A stretch of 64,000 bases of DNA from JAOUFP01 sp963801505 (GCA_963801505.1 CAWDEY010000023.1:39253-103252), one strand, 5' to 3'. Numbered from the stretch's first letter, positions 8,324-17,970 are shown. Program-made: numbers and translations. The notes: a model not told the origin generated them from the sequence alone.

Positions 8324-8698
8324 ATCGGGTAAGGGACGGCGTTTAACCGTCCCTCCCCACAACACCCATCATGCGGGTCCGCAATGGGCGTTTCGTAGAA
8401 ATCATCGGGCCGTAGCCGGATTAAATCCGAATCGACAATGAGCACAAACCTTCTCACCGAGATCAGACCGAGGGAAAGCGATTCCATGACGCGCCGATGC
8501 CTGACTCATCCTGTCGGATTCAACGCCGGTGCCTGGCTTTGGTATTTTGATATTAAAAGGTATTGTGGTAGGCTTGATTTTATGGGATGTCCATTGTAAT
8601 CGATCATGTTACAAAATCATGCTTTCCTGCAGTTGTTTAGACGATGAACAGCGATGCTGAGACAAGTGAATATTACTGAGAAGATAAGGAGAATGACT
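8324..8698. other. Gap with a perfect hairpin and unrecognised remnant sequence
   Basis: AGGGACGG (8332-8339) and CCGTCCCT (8347-8354) form a perfect 8-bp stem with a 7-base loop, 8 bp after the last cassette gene. The next 200 bp (CATGCGGGTCCGC at 8379 onward) resembles sequence that flanks mobile introns or transposases in other genomes, but I could not identify it. It seems to be where the cassette array was cut off. No gene is visible before the serpin. Confidence 0.4.
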
Positions 8699-10048
8699 AT
8701 GCGATATTTCCCTTCTGTTTGTATCCGGATGTTTGTGATCTTTTTTTTCTGTATGGCAGCTGCTTGCGGTAGTGGTTCCGGAAAAAGCGGTCAGACGACA
8801 GACAGCGGACAGACAACAGACAGCGGGCAGTCGACTGACATCGGACAGACGATTGTCGAGTCCGGCCTTACCCGTGATATGAACCCGCAAGTCCCGGATC
8901 TGGACCTTGCTTCGGTAGCTTCAGGCAACACGGAATTTGCCCTGAAGCTTTTGCCTTTGATTGGCGAGGGACCGGAAGATAATAGCTTTTTCTCGCCCTA
9001 CAGTATCACGCAGGCCTTTGCTCTTCTTGCGCCGGGGGCGCGCGGGACAACACTTAGTGAGATCGAGCAAGTATTGTCCTTTTCACTTCCTCAGGACCGC
9101 CTCAATCCCGCTTTCAACAAACTCGACCTTCAACTTGCCGGCAAGGCCACTGGTGCTGTTCTTGCCAGCGGACTGCAAATGCCATCGCTCAATAATGCCA
9201 ATGCGGTTTGGGGTCAACAGGGTTTCTATTTCTTGCAGTCATATCTGGACACCCTTGCTGTCAATTACGGTGCCGGACTGCACCTTGTTGATTTTATGGA
9301 CGACCCCGAAGCCTCGCGTCAGACCATCAACAGTTGGGTGGAAGGGCAAACGAACAACAGAATCCAGAAATTGATCCCAGAGCATGGAGTTACAACCGCT
9401 ACACGCCTTGTCCTGACAAACGCCATCTGGTTTAAGGCGAGCTGGGCTTCGCAGTTTTCGAAGAACTCCACAACCAATCAGTTTTTCATAAACCGCGACG
9501 GTTCGTCATCATCTGTCCCGTTCATGCAGCGGTTGATCACGCTGCCATATACTCAGGTGGACGGCTGTCAGGCAGTTGATATCCCCTATGCCGGCAATGG
9601 CTTGTCAATGCTTGTGATAATGCCTGACCCAGGCACCCTGGATGCGTTTCTTTCTTCACTGACGCCTGCTGTGCTGGCCAATATCACGGACAATCTGACT
9701 ATCAAAAGTGTCTACTTTTCCATGCCGAAATTCACCTTCACCAAATCATCTTCCATGAGTAGAATTTTGCAGTCCCTCGGCATGACCGAGGTGTTTGATC
9801 CGGGCCGTGCCGATCTTTCCGGGATTGACGGAAGACGTGACCTTTCTGTCGGAGATGTTTTTCACAAGGCGTTTATCAGCGTTGACGAGGAAGGGACTGA
9901 GGCCGCCGCTGCAACTGCGATCGTCATTGGTATTGGATCAGTTCCTTCGCTCGATCTGTCGCTGTCGATCGATCATCCCTTTATCTTCCTGATCCGCGAC
10001 CGCCAGACCGATTTGATACTCTTTATGGGAAAAGTGGTTTCCCTGTAG
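8699..10048 (+). CDS. Serpin-family protease inhibitor, lipoprotein
   Basis: A serine protease inhibitor of the serpin fold, probably anchored in the envelope facing outward. I start at the ATG at 8699 because AAGGAG lies 8 bp upstream; two earlier in-frame ATGs are badly spaced. A signal peptide ends in a lipobox (MAAAC). A linker with about four repeats of GQTTDS-like units follows. The serpin body (about 375 residues) is complete: LTNAIWFKASW in the s3A region, the distal hinge and FHKAFISVDEEGTEAAAAT. The hinge EEGTEAAAAT has the small residues required for an inhibitory serpin. The reactive loop continues TAIVIGIGSVPSLD; counting from the hinge places P1 near Gly or Ser before VPS, so an elastase- or subtilisin-like target is possible. 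The gene is isolated and its frame is intact. Confidence 0.9.
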   Translation: MRYFPSVCIRMFVIFFFCMAAACGSGSGKSGQTTDSGQTTDSGQSTDIGQTIVESGLTRDMNPQVPDLDLASVASGNTEFALKLLPLIGEGPEDNSFFSPYSITQAFALLAPGARGTTLSEIEQVLSFSLPQDRLNPAFNKLDLQLAGKATGAVLASGLQMPSLNNANAVWGQQGFYFLQSYLDTLAVNYGAGLHLVDFMDDPEASRQTINSWVEGQTNNRIQKLIPEHGVTTATRLVLTNAIWFKASWASQFSKNSTTNQFFINRDGSSSSVPFMQRLITLPYTQVDGCQAVDIPYAGNGLSMLVIMPDPGTLDAFLSSLTPAVLANITDNLTIKSVYFSMPKFTFTKSSSMSRILQSLGMTEVFDPGRADLSGIDGRRDLSVGDVFHKAFISVDEEGTEAAAATAIVIGIGSVPSLDLSLSIDHPFIFLIRDRQTDLILFMGKVVSL

Positions 10049-10381
10049 AAATGAATTTATCCTGAGATATTCTCCTGCTCCGGAATTTTTCCGGTGGATT
10101 CAATCAGGCCTTTCGGCTGCCGAGTGTCGTTCTGCCAAACAAAAAGGAGACGATTATGAAAAAGTTGCGGCAGGCTTTGAAGTAACTGCAAAAATAACAC
10201 TAATTAGGGAGGCCTCTGAGCGACCGCCGCCTGCTTTCAATTTTGTCTTTGCCCGCGTCTTTTTCGTTCCCATAAAAAGTCCCTTTTATTGACGGTTAAA
10301 AACAATAATGTTAAGGTGAAGTCATAGACAATCGACCTTTGCAGCCGTGGAAGAGCGACAGCCGGGCAGCGTTTGAGGATT
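10049..10381. other. Intergenic region with a nine-codon open frame
   Basis: No ordinary gene is present. A short frame at 10156-10185 (MKKLRQALK then stop) sits 8 bp behind AAAAAGGAG, a better ribosome binding site than most genes here have. It may be the surviving start of a lost gene or a leader peptide. A small hairpin CCGGAA/TTCCGG lies near 10080, after the serpin. Nothing else is recognised. Confidence 0.35.
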
Positions 10382-12286
10382 ATGAAAAATTATCTGACAA
10401 TAGTAAAGATGATGTTGATCGGGGCCGTATTAGGCTCTCTTTTTTGTCTGGTGGACTCGGCCGTTGACTCTCTCTTATTAGAGAAGTCTCCCTTTCTGGA
10501 ACAGGTGTTCGTCCCTGACCCGGGTGAGCTTTGGATGAGGCTCTTTGTTTCATTTTCCTTTGTCGGTTTCGGCTGCTACGCGGGAATTATAATTTCGCGT
10601 GCGAAGAAGGCTGAAGAGATATCGCGGCGTGACCGGGAATTCGCTGAAACCGTTATCAACGGCATGTATGACTCCATTTCGGTAATCGATGCGTGCGACT
10701 TCAGGATAGTCGATGTCAATGCGGCATTTCTCTCAGATACAGGACTGACAAGGGATGAAGTTATAGGGAAGACCTGTCACGAGGTGACGCATCGGTCTTC
10801 TGTGCCCTGCTCGGCCCCTGATGAGCCCTGTCCGCTTTGCGACACGGTTAAACTCGGCAGGTATAGCACATACGAACACGTCCATTACAACGCGGCCGGG
10901 GAAAAGATCTACGCGGAGGTTTCCACCAGTCCAATCAAAGACGACAGCGGCCAGGTCGTCAGAGTTATTCATGTATCCAGAAATGTCTCAGCGCGAAAGG
11001 CCGCGGAAATGGAGATGAGAAAGCTTTCCACCGCTGTAGAGAAGGCCGCGGACGTAATTGTAATAACAGACGCCAATGGTCGTATCGAGTATGTCAATCC
11101 CGCCTTCGAGTCAGTCACCGGCTATACAAGGGAGGAGGCCGAAGGCAAGACCCCCCGCATACTTAAATCCGGCCTGCACGGAGAAGAGTTTTACAGGGAA
11201 CTGTGGGACACCATCCTTTCAGGGAACACATATCGCAATATTTTCATCAACCGCAGGAAAAACGGGGAACTCTACTATGACGAATGCACCATCACGCCCA
11301 TGCGTAATCAACAAAATGCGCTCACCCATTTTATCGCCACAGCAAAGGTCATTACCGAACGAATACTGGCTGAAAACGCCTTGAGGGAGAGCGAAGAACG
11401 CATGCGCACCATTACTGAAATGGCCGCTAACGCCATTGTTATGATCGACGCCGATGGGGCGGTCTCGTTTTGGAACCCGGCAGCTGAAAGGCTCTTTGGC
11501 TATTCGGCGGAAGAGGCCATGGGTATGGACCTGCATGAAACTGTCCTCCCCATGCGGTATGACGATAATTTCCGGAAGGGGTTTTCGAGGTCAGCGGAAA
11601 CAGAGGCGGGCGCTGTTGCGGGCAAAACCCTGGAGATGACCGCAAGGAAGAAAGACCTGGCGGAGTTTCCAGTAGAACTTTCCATATCTGGCATCAGGAT
11701 AAAAGAACAATGGCATGCGGTGGAGATAATCAGGGACATCACGGAAAGAAAACAGATTGAACACAAACTGAGGGAATACGCGGAAAAGGACTCTCTTACC
11801 GGCCTTTTCAACAGAAGGAAATTCTACGAACTCCTCGGTCAGGAAAAAGAGAGGGCAACGAGGTACTCCAGAGCGCTTTCCCTTATCATGTTCGATATCG
11901 ACCATTTCAAGGCCGTAAACGATACCTATGGTCATGCGGTTGGAGATAAGGTGCTTAAAACCACGGCGTCCGTAGTGGCGGAGCATATAAGGAAGACGGA
12001 CATCCTGGGACGTATCGGCGGGGAAGAATTTGCGGTTTTGGCAACTGAAACAACTGCGGAAAGCGCCCTGGCTCTTGCCGAGAAAATCAGGTGCGCGGTA
12101 GAAATGACACATCACGATGAGGCCGGGAAAATAACAGTCAGTCTCGGCGTTTCTGCTTACGACAATGGCTTTACGCTGGACGAGTTTATGCGAAGGGCGG
12201 ACGAGGCCCTGTACGAGGCCAAAAACAAAGGCAGAAACAGAGTGAAATGCTACGGAGCGTTTAAGAACGGGGTTAAACAGGCCTGA
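10382..12286 (+). CDS. Membrane-anchored PAS diguanylate cyclase
   Basis: Synthesises c-di-GMP from two GTP. The ATG at 10382 with GAGGAT just before it is preferred over an in-frame TTG 9 bp earlier. Two membrane helices lie in the first 75 residues. Three PAS domains follow: about 85-210 (with the Cys set KTCHEVTHRSSVPC and CPLC), 215-335 and 340-460. The GGDEF domain is at about 470-630, with the active site GGEEF at 546-550 and an RKTD inhibitory site five residues before it, so product inhibition is likely. There is no EAL domain. The Cys motif of the first PAS recurs in several other sensors of this window. The gene is isolated, followed by a repeat-bearing gap. Effectors nearby are the PilZ protein at 52276 and an HD-GYP phosphodiesterase-like protein at 41506. 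Confidence 0.92.
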   Translation: MKNYLTIVKMMLIGAVLGSLFCLVDSAVDSLLLEKSPFLEQVFVPDPGELWMRLFVSFSFVGFGCYAGIIISRAKKAEEISRRDREFAETVINGMYDSISVIDACDFRIVDVNAAFLSDTGLTRDEVIGKTCHEVTHRSSVPCSAPDEPCPLCDTVKLGRYSTYEHVHYNAAGEKIYAEVSTSPIKDDSGQVVRVIHVSRNVSARKAAEMEMRKLSTAVEKAADVIVITDANGRIEYVNPAFESVTGYTREEAEGKTPRILKSGLHGEEFYRELWDTILSGNTYRNIFINRRKNGELYYDECTITPMRNQQNALTHFIATAKVITERILAENALRESEERMRTITEMAANAIVMIDADGAVSFWNPAAERLFGYSAEEAMGMDLHETVLPMRYDDNFRKGFSRSAETEAGAVAGKTLEMTARKKDLAEFPVELSISGIRIKEQWHAVEIIRDITERKQIEHKLREYAEKDSLTGLFNRRKFYELLGQEKERATRYSRALSLIMFDIDHFKAVNDTYGHAVGDKVLKTTASVVAEHIRKTDILGRIGGEEFAVLATETTAESALALAEKIRCAVEMTHHDEAGKITVSLGVSAYDNGFTLDEFMRRADEALYEAKNKGRNRVKCYGAFKNGVKQA

Positions 12287-12412
12287 AGCAAAAAGAAGAC
12301 ACAAGCCTTTAAAGCCCGTAAACTGGCACTGAATTGACCTTCGGGGCAAATAGCCCGGGTTCCAATATCAAAAACCTCTCCACAACTCACATCATCCTAG
12401 AAAAAGCAGAAT

Positions 12413-12544
12413 CCACAGAAGCCGCAAAGAACGCAGAGGAATAACAAGAGATTAAGGGACAGAATCGTGGCAAACCAGGTTGGTGAGACCCCTTTTCGCT
12501 TCAACCCATTGTTTTCTCAGTGAACTTTGTGCCTCTGTGGTGAA
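12413..12544. repeat. CTCTGTG-type intergenic repeat copy
   Basis: The left end CCACAGAAGCCGCAAAGAACGC (from 12413; the segment runs to 12439) and right end CTTTGTGCCTCTGTGGTGAA (12525-12544) are imperfect inverted repeats enclosing about 85 bp without genes. The remainder of the 332-bp gap between the cyclase and the convergent kinase gene contains nothing else recognisable. Confidence 0.6.
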
Positions 12545-12618
12545 TGAACTGCCGTTTTTAGGATCATGCGTTCCGCACCGGGCAATCCGGAGTGAAGGTG
12601 GCCAGAGACTTGGGGGTA

Positions 12619-15414
12619 TCACTTCAACAGCATATTAAGAATGTCTCTCAGCGAATCCAGCTCATAGGGTTTTGTAAGACATGCGCTGAATCCCCGTGAC
12701 TCGTATTCGGATATCATCGCGCTGTCGCTATAACCGCTCGACACAACCGCCTTGACCCCGGGGTCTATTGCCAAGAGCTCCTGTATAGCTTCATCCCCTC
12801 CCTTGCCCCCGCGGATTGTAAGGTCGAGGATCACGACGTCAAACCGCCTGCCTGAAGACATGGCTTCACGATATTTGGCTATCGCCTCTTCTCCGTCTTC
12901 AGCGAATTCCGCCTCATGGCCCAGTGCCTTCAGCATGATCCCGACGATATTTCTGATGAGTTCGTCATCGTCCATTACAAGGACCCTGCCTTTGCGGGCA
13001 TCATCAGCGGTTGCAGTAATAGTCCCGGCACTCTCTAGCTCTGCGTCAACTGCCGGGAGATAAACGAAAAAAGTGCTGCCTTTACCCAATTCGGACTTCA
13101 CATCGATCAATCCGCCGTGGTTCTTTATAATGGAATACGACGTGGCAAGCCCAAGGCCGCTGCCCTTTTCCTTTGTTGTAAAATAAGGGTCGAACAGCCT
13201 GGAGAGGTACTGTTCCGGGATGCCGATGCCATTGTCCTTAACAGATATCTCTACATAATTCCCTTCTTCCAGACCGGCGGAAATCCTCTTATCAGGGGCA
13301 CAGACATTCCTCACTTCGATCGTAATCGTGCCGCCCAAAGGCATAGCCTGATCGGCATTGAGAACGATGTTCTGAACCACCTGCCCGATCTGCCCCTCGT
13401 CTGCATCCACCGCCCAAAGGCCCTCGTCAAACTTGATCCGGAAATCAACTTTCGAACCGCTCAGGGCAAACCTCACCGAATTTTCGATAACTGACTTCAG
13501 TAGTATCTTCCTCTTCACCGGCTTGCCGCCCCTGGAGAAGGTCAGAAGCTGTGTTGTCAGGTTCACGGACATATGCAGGGCCTTCTCAGCCTGCTCAAGC
13601 ATCGTGAGAGAGCGCTCCTTCTGGTCCAGGGTCAGCTTGGCCATAGATATGTATCCGAATACCCCCTGCAGCAGATTATTGAAATCGTGTGCAATCCCTC
13701 CTGCCAGGGTCCCGATGGCCTCCAGCTTCTGGGTCTTGAGCTGTTCTTCTTCAAGCAGGTGTTTTTCTGTTATGTTGTTTACCGTCTCTATCACGGATAT
13801 CACAGCGCCTGTGCTGTCCTTTATCGGAAAGGCCTTTGTCTCCACATACAAAATGGAACCTTTAGCGTCAGGATGTTTATGCAACGCTGTATGGGATTCG
13901 CCTGTCTCAAAGACATGAAGGACAGCGCATTCTTCACCCTCCTCATGGCACGGTCGGGCAGTTTTATGCGAGATTTCGTAACAGTGGCGGCCGATGACCG
14001 AAGCGCAGGGCTCTCCAACCTGACTGCAGTAGGCCTCGTTTGCGGTAAGTATACGGAAGTCGCGGTCAATGACGATGAACCCCTCATCCACTGTATCGAG
14101 GATGTTCCTGACGAACGCTTCGCTTTGGCAGAGCTTTTCTTCTGCATCTTTGCGATCAGTGATGTCCACGGCTGAAACCAGCGCACGGGACCCAAGGCCT
14201 ACGAGCTCAGACAGCAAAGACCAGCGCAACAGGACGCTTATCTTCCGGCCCGCAAGGGTCTGATTGACCGCTTCACATTCATAGGTTTTTTTACCTTCGG
14301 CAAGCGCGACCATGATCTCCCGGAACGAATCGAAGGACTGCGCAGTAAATACCCTGGAGAGGCCCTTCAGAAGTGCGGTCTGGTCGTCCGCTTCATAAAG
14401 TACCAGTGTTGCTTTATTGACAGAAATGATCTTGACCAATCCAACGCATTTATAGACCTCCTCGGGATGGTCGATAAAGTACGAACGAAAATCCATTACG
14501 CCGGATGAGCGCAAAGCATTGATATGTTCCTGCAAGTCCGAAAAATCCTCCTCCCACAAGGAGATGGGAGAATCTTCAAAGAGGCTTCGGTACCGCTCCT
14601 CGCTGTGGGACAGCGCCTCATCCCCACGCTTCCGCTCGCTAATATCTGACTGTAGTGAAACGAAAACATCGCCATACTCCGGAAGGTATGTCTTTGATAT
14701 GGAGGCAAGCCCCCAGAAAGTGGTCCCGTCCTTCCTGATATTGAGCACCTCGCCTCGCCATACGCCACTCTCCGACAGTGCCTTTTCGATCTGTATTGAC
14801 GTCTGCACCGGGTCTCCACCCATAGGAGCGTTGATAATGGAAACATGTTTACCCTCCATCTCACCAGGCCCGTACCCGAACATCTTCTCCATATTCGGAT
14901 TGGCGTACACAATTCTCAGTTCCTTTACGCTTACGAGGTAGATTCCTTCGGCGATGTTTCTGGAGATTTCGCTTTGCAGACGCATTGCGCCCTCCAGTTT
15001 TTTGCGCTCTGTAATGTCCCGCCATATCGTGTGCAAGACTGTTCGTCCTGAGAGTTCAATTGTCTGAGTAATAATGAGGACATTCCGATATTCACCTGAT
15101 TTGGTCCTATGTATGACCTCAAATTCAGCCTGTTTTTTACCTATCGTCTTTTGTATATGCGTCCGAATTTCCTCGGGGTTTTCCACGGGGTCGATATCCG
15201 ATATACTTAGTCTTGAAAACTCCTTTCTCGTATATCCCAGATCATTGTGGGCCGCTCTATTGAAGTCCAGTATATTCCCTTCTGTATCGATAAGAAGAAT
15301 CCCATCTGGAGACTGTTCAAATACAGCGCTGTACCTTATCTCTGCTTCACTGCGACCGGACTCATTTTTTCTTTGTCTTCCAGCAGCGTCTTTAATCATA
15401 TCTTTACCCTCCAT
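12619..15414 (-). CDS. Soluble multi-PAS hybrid histidine kinase
   Basis: A 931-residue cytoplasmic sensor kinase without membrane helices. There are four PAS/PAC modules: about 22-145, 145-270, 275-420 and 425-550. The fourth carries RHCYEISHKTARPC and EECAV, a Cys set shared with other sensors here. The phosphoacceptor box is GTLAGGIAHDFNNLL (HisKA, about 565-630), followed by the ATPase domain with N, G1 (DNGIGIP) and G2 (GSGLGLATSYSI) boxes. A C-terminal receiver is at about 810-931 with acceptor Asp in VVILDLTIRGG. AAAGGAG lies 8 bp before the ATG. It sits 18 bp after cheB, so it is the last gene of the cheR-cheD-cheB run and may feed into the chemosensory pathway. Its C-terminal half is paralogous to the kinase at 48540-51509. 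Intact. Confidence 0.9.
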   Translation of the reverse strand: MEGKDMIKDAAGRQRKNESGRSEAEIRYSAVFEQSPDGILLIDTEGNILDFNRAAHNDLGYTRKEFSRLSISDIDPVENPEEIRTHIQKTIGKKQAEFEVIHRTKSGEYRNVLIITQTIELSGRTVLHTIWRDITERKKLEGAMRLQSEISRNIAEGIYLVSVKELRIVYANPNMEKMFGYGPGEMEGKHVSIINAPMGGDPVQTSIQIEKALSESGVWRGEVLNIRKDGTTFWGLASISKTYLPEYGDVFVSLQSDISERKRGDEALSHSEERYRSLFEDSPISLWEEDFSDLQEHINALRSSGVMDFRSYFIDHPEEVYKCVGLVKIISVNKATLVLYEADDQTALLKGLSRVFTAQSFDSFREIMVALAEGKKTYECEAVNQTLAGRKISVLLRWSLLSELVGLGSRALVSAVDITDRKDAEEKLCQSEAFVRNILDTVDEGFIVIDRDFRILTANEAYCSQVGEPCASVIGRHCYEISHKTARPCHEEGEECAVLHVFETGESHTALHKHPDAKGSILYVETKAFPIKDSTGAVISVIETVNNITEKHLLEEEQLKTQKLEAIGTLAGGIAHDFNNLLQGVFGYISMAKLTLDQKERSLTMLEQAEKALHMSVNLTTQLLTFSRGGKPVKRKILLKSVIENSVRFALSGSKVDFRIKFDEGLWAVDADEGQIGQVVQNIVLNADQAMPLGGTITIEVRNVCAPDKRISAGLEEGNYVEISVKDNGIGIPEQYLSRLFDPYFTTKEKGSGLGLATSYSIIKNHGGLIDVKSELGKGSTFFVYLPAVDAELESAGTITATADDARKGRVLVMDDDELIRNIVGIMLKALGHEAEFAEDGEEAIAKYREAMSSGRRFDVVILDLTIRGGKGGDEAIQELLAIDPGVKAVVSSGYSDSAMISEYESRGFSACLTKPYELDSLRDILNMLLK

Positions 15415-15432
15415 AAGCAGAACTCCTTTTCC

Positions 15433-16503
15433 TCATTTTGACGTCTGCCTAATGACTTCATTTACTATACTTTCAAGGGGAAGTATCCTGTCAACCCCGC
15501 CAAGTTTTATGGCCTCATTGGGCATGCCAAATACAACAGAAGTGGCCTCGTCCTGGGCGATTGTATATGCTCCTGCATTTTTCATCTCGAACATGCCCTT
15601 AGCGCCGTCATCGCCCATACCGGTCATTATAACACCCACGGCATTCTTCCCGGCATAACGGGCAGCGGAACGGAAGAGCACATCGACCGAAGGCCGGTGA
15701 CGGCAGACCAGTGGGCCGTCCTTTACCTCCACATAATACCGCGCGCCGCTGCGCTTGAGCATTGTGTGACGGTTGCCCGGAGCTATAAGGGCCCTGCCCC
15801 TGATAACTGTATCGTTGTCCTCCGCCTCTTTCACGGTAATTTTACAAAGCCCGTCGAGACGCCGCGCAAAGGCAGCTGTAAAATTCTCAGGCATGTGCTG
15901 CACTATCACTATCCCGGGGGCGTCGAGAGGCATGGCCTCAAGAAAGGTCCGCAGGGCCTCGGTGCCGCCTGTAGAGGCGCCGACCACGACCACTTTTTCT
16001 GTTGTATTTATCATGGCCTTTGCTGAAGGCCTGGCAATAACTGCGTCAGCAGAGAGTTTCGGACTTGCCTTGAGTGTCCTTGCAGCTATGGGTCTTATCT
16101 TTGCCAGGGAAGCGGCCTTGACAGCATCGCATATGCGCACCTTCGCTTCTTCGAGAAACTGCTTGGTCCCCAATCTGGGTTTCAGTATGATCTCAACCGC
16201 GCCATATTCCAGGGCCTTCAGTGTGGTTTCAGCGCCCGCATCGGTCAGACTGGAGCATATTACAACCGGAATGGGGTGCTGGCTCATTACCTTATGGAGG
16301 AATGTGATGCCGTCCATACGGGGCATCTCGATATCAAGCATAATCACATCCGGAACTTCACAGCTTATCTTCTGAGCGGCTATAAAAGGGTCGGGAGCTG
16401 TTGCCATTACCTCAATCGCGGGATCTGAAGAAAGGACCCCGGCAAGCGTCCGGCGGACAACCGAAGAGTCATCGACAATGAGGACCTTGATTTTCTCTCT
16501 CAT
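15433..16503 (-). CDS. cheB: CheB, receptor methylesterase/glutamine deamidase
   Basis: Removes methyl groups from MCP glutamates and so resets receptor sensitivity. It has an N-terminal receiver (1-125) with acceptor Asp57 in VIMLDIEMPRMDG and the DD pair at 11-12, a linker, and a C-terminal methylesterase domain. The catalytic triad is visible: Ser in VVGASTGGTEAL, His in IVQHMPENF and Asp in MTGMGDDGA. The 356 residues are usual for the family. Its ATG overlaps the stop of cheD by four bases (ATGA), indicating translational coupling. Activation by phosphorylation from CheA is expected from the family. Confidence 0.97.
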   Translation of the reverse strand: MREKIKVLIVDDSSVVRRTLAGVLSSDPAIEVMATAPDPFIAAQKISCEVPDVIMLDIEMPRMDGITFLHKVMSQHPIPVVICSSLTDAGAETTLKALEYGAVEIILKPRLGTKQFLEEAKVRICDAVKAASLAKIRPIAARTLKASPKLSADAVIARPSAKAMINTTEKVVVVGASTGGTEALRTFLEAMPLDAPGIVIVQHMPENFTAAFARRLDGLCKITVKEAEDNDTVIRGRALIAPGNRHTMLKRSGARYYVEVKDGPLVCRHRPSVDVLFRSAARYAGKNAVGVIMTGMGDDGAKGMFEMKNAGAYTIAQDEATSVVFGMPNEAIKLGGVDRILPLESIVNEVIRQTSK

Positions 16504-17042
16504 TTCCCCCTCGTCTTGAAGGTGACCCCAGGGGCGTTGCAGCCTGCCGTGGCATCCTTGAGTCTCTTCAGATATACATCTCCGGTATGGGTGTAAAAGA
16601 TGATCTTACGGCCAAAGGAGTCTCCCACATCAGCTGATATGACCCTCAGATGCTCCTGCCTGATTATCTCCAGAGCCATCTTTACATTCATACTCCCGAT
16701 GGTGTTTTCCTTCTTCGAAGAAAGCGTGTCTGCGCCGCCAAAGAGCTTGACCTCGAGCTCGTTGTCTGCAGCGCCATAGCTCCTCAAACTCGCCAGCATA
16801 TAGTGTAAGGAACAATCCACGTATTTGAAGGCGTCCTCGCACAACTCATGACATTTCTTGACTTTCCTGCAATGGGGCATTGCGCCGTGGCATATGGCGC
16901 CTATGCGCAGCCTCTTGCAATGCAGGGTTACCGACACACACGAACCAAGGACAGTGATGACCTTTGTGGGTCCCTCGCCGATAAAGAGTTCTCCCGGTTT
17001 AAGATATATCTTCTGAAGATCAGCGTCATCTAATGGGCTCAT
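16500..17042 (-). CDS. cheD: CheD, chemoreceptor glutamine deamidase
   Basis: Deamidates specific receptor glutamines to glutamate, making them methylatable. It is 180 residues. The catalytic Cys is in VLGSCVSV and the His in AICHGAMPH; the downstream KLFGGADTL and the conserved N-G-M-like region (TIGSMNVKMALEII) are also present. Overlaps of four bases with both cheR and cheB place it firmly in a cheR-cheD-cheB operon. There is no CheC phosphatase gene in the window, so the usual CheC partner is missing or encoded elsewhere. Confidence 0.95.
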   Translation of the reverse strand: MSPLDDADLQKIYLKPGELFIGEGPTKVITVLGSCVSVTLHCKRLRIGAICHGAMPHCRKVKKCHELCEDAFKYVDCSLHYMLASLRSYGAADNELEVKLFGGADTLSSKKENTIGSMNVKMALEIIRQEHLRVISADVGDSFGRKIIFYTHTGDVYLKRLKDATAGCNAPGVTFKTRGK

Positions 17043-17923
17043 AAGGGCTTTCTATAGACCATGGGGCCGACTGTAACAAGGGGCAGATCGAGACTGCTGA
17101 GGGTCTCGGAATGTCCCATAAAGAGGTAGCCGCCTGGTATCAGGTGCTGACATAGCCTGCCCAGGACCTTTTCCTGTGTAGGCCTGTCAAAATATATGAT
17201 AACGTTCCTGCAAAAAATTATGTCCTGGAGTTCCCTCATCCCGAAGTCATGGTCCAGGAAGTTCAATCTCCGGAACCTGACAAGCGACCTCAGTTCAGGC
17301 GCTATCCTTATAAATTTTTTTGATCTGTCCTTGCTCTTCATAAGATATTTTCTCTTGAGCTCCTGAGGAACAGCCTCCACCCTTTCCTCTTTATATACTG
17401 CCCGAACAGCCTTCTCCAGGACACCCGTGGAAATATCAGATGCGATAATCGAGAAAAAGAACCCTGGATTACGGACCGCAAATTCACTCAGCACCATCGC
17501 CAGAGTATACGGTTCTTCACCGGTTGAGCAGCCGGCGGACCAGACAGAAAGAGGTCTCCTTGTCCCGGCGCCGCAGAGTCCTATGAGTTCAGGGACAGCG
17601 GTCTGCGCAAGATATTCAAAGTGTCTCGGTTCCCTGAAAAAATCCGTCTTGTTGGTGGTCACCACATTGATCATCAGGTGCCGTTCATTGACCATACCTT
17701 CAGGACTGAAGAGAAAATCACAATATTCCTCAAAGGATTCAAGGCCCAGTGCCCTGAGCCTTTTTTTAAGCCGCGCCTCAAGCATCACCTTTTTGGGTAC
17801 CGGCATTTTGATGCCGCACTCGGAATGGATGAAATGGCCCAACCTCATGAAATCTTTTTCAGAGAGCTTCGCCTCCATGATCTTTCCGCTGAAGCGGTAT
17901 GCTTTATTTTCAGAAATGTTCAT
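17039..17923 (-). CDS. cheR: CheR, chemoreceptor glutamate methyltransferase
   Basis: Transfers methyl from S-adenosylmethionine to receptor glutamates. It is 294 residues. The N-terminal helical domain (MRLGHFIHSECGI) is followed by the Rossmann methyltransferase domain with VWSAGCSTGEEPYTLAM as the SAM-binding loop and DIIFCRNVIIYFD as the DIxxCRNVLIYFD signature. The start is uncertain: the ATG at 17923 has no clear ribosome binding site, while a second ATG (MEAKLSEKD, 15 codons on) has GGAAAG upstream. It is coupled to cheD by a 4-bp overlap. A repeat-bearing gap separates it from cheW. Confidence 0.97.
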   Translation of the reverse strand: MNISENKAYRFSGKIMEAKLSEKDFMRLGHFIHSECGIKMPVPKKVMLEARLKKRLRALGLESFEEYCDFLFSPEGMVNERHLMINVVTTNKTDFFREPRHFEYLAQTAVPELIGLCGAGTRRPLSVWSAGCSTGEEPYTLAMVLSEFAVRNPGFFFSIIASDISTGVLEKAVRAVYKEERVEAVPQELKRKYLMKSKDRSKKFIRIAPELRSLVRFRRLNFLDHDFGMRELQDIIFCRNVIIYFDRPTQEKVLGRLCQHLIPGGYLFMGHSETLSSLDLPLVTVGPMVYRKPL

Positions 17924-17970
17924 GTTTTTTTAATTTTTCATAATGTTCGATCATCTTAAAAATGGCAGTT

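Noticed and set aside
11591..12349. 252-codon frame opposite the diguanylate cyclase
   Set aside because: Antisense shadow of the GGDEF and PAS domains.
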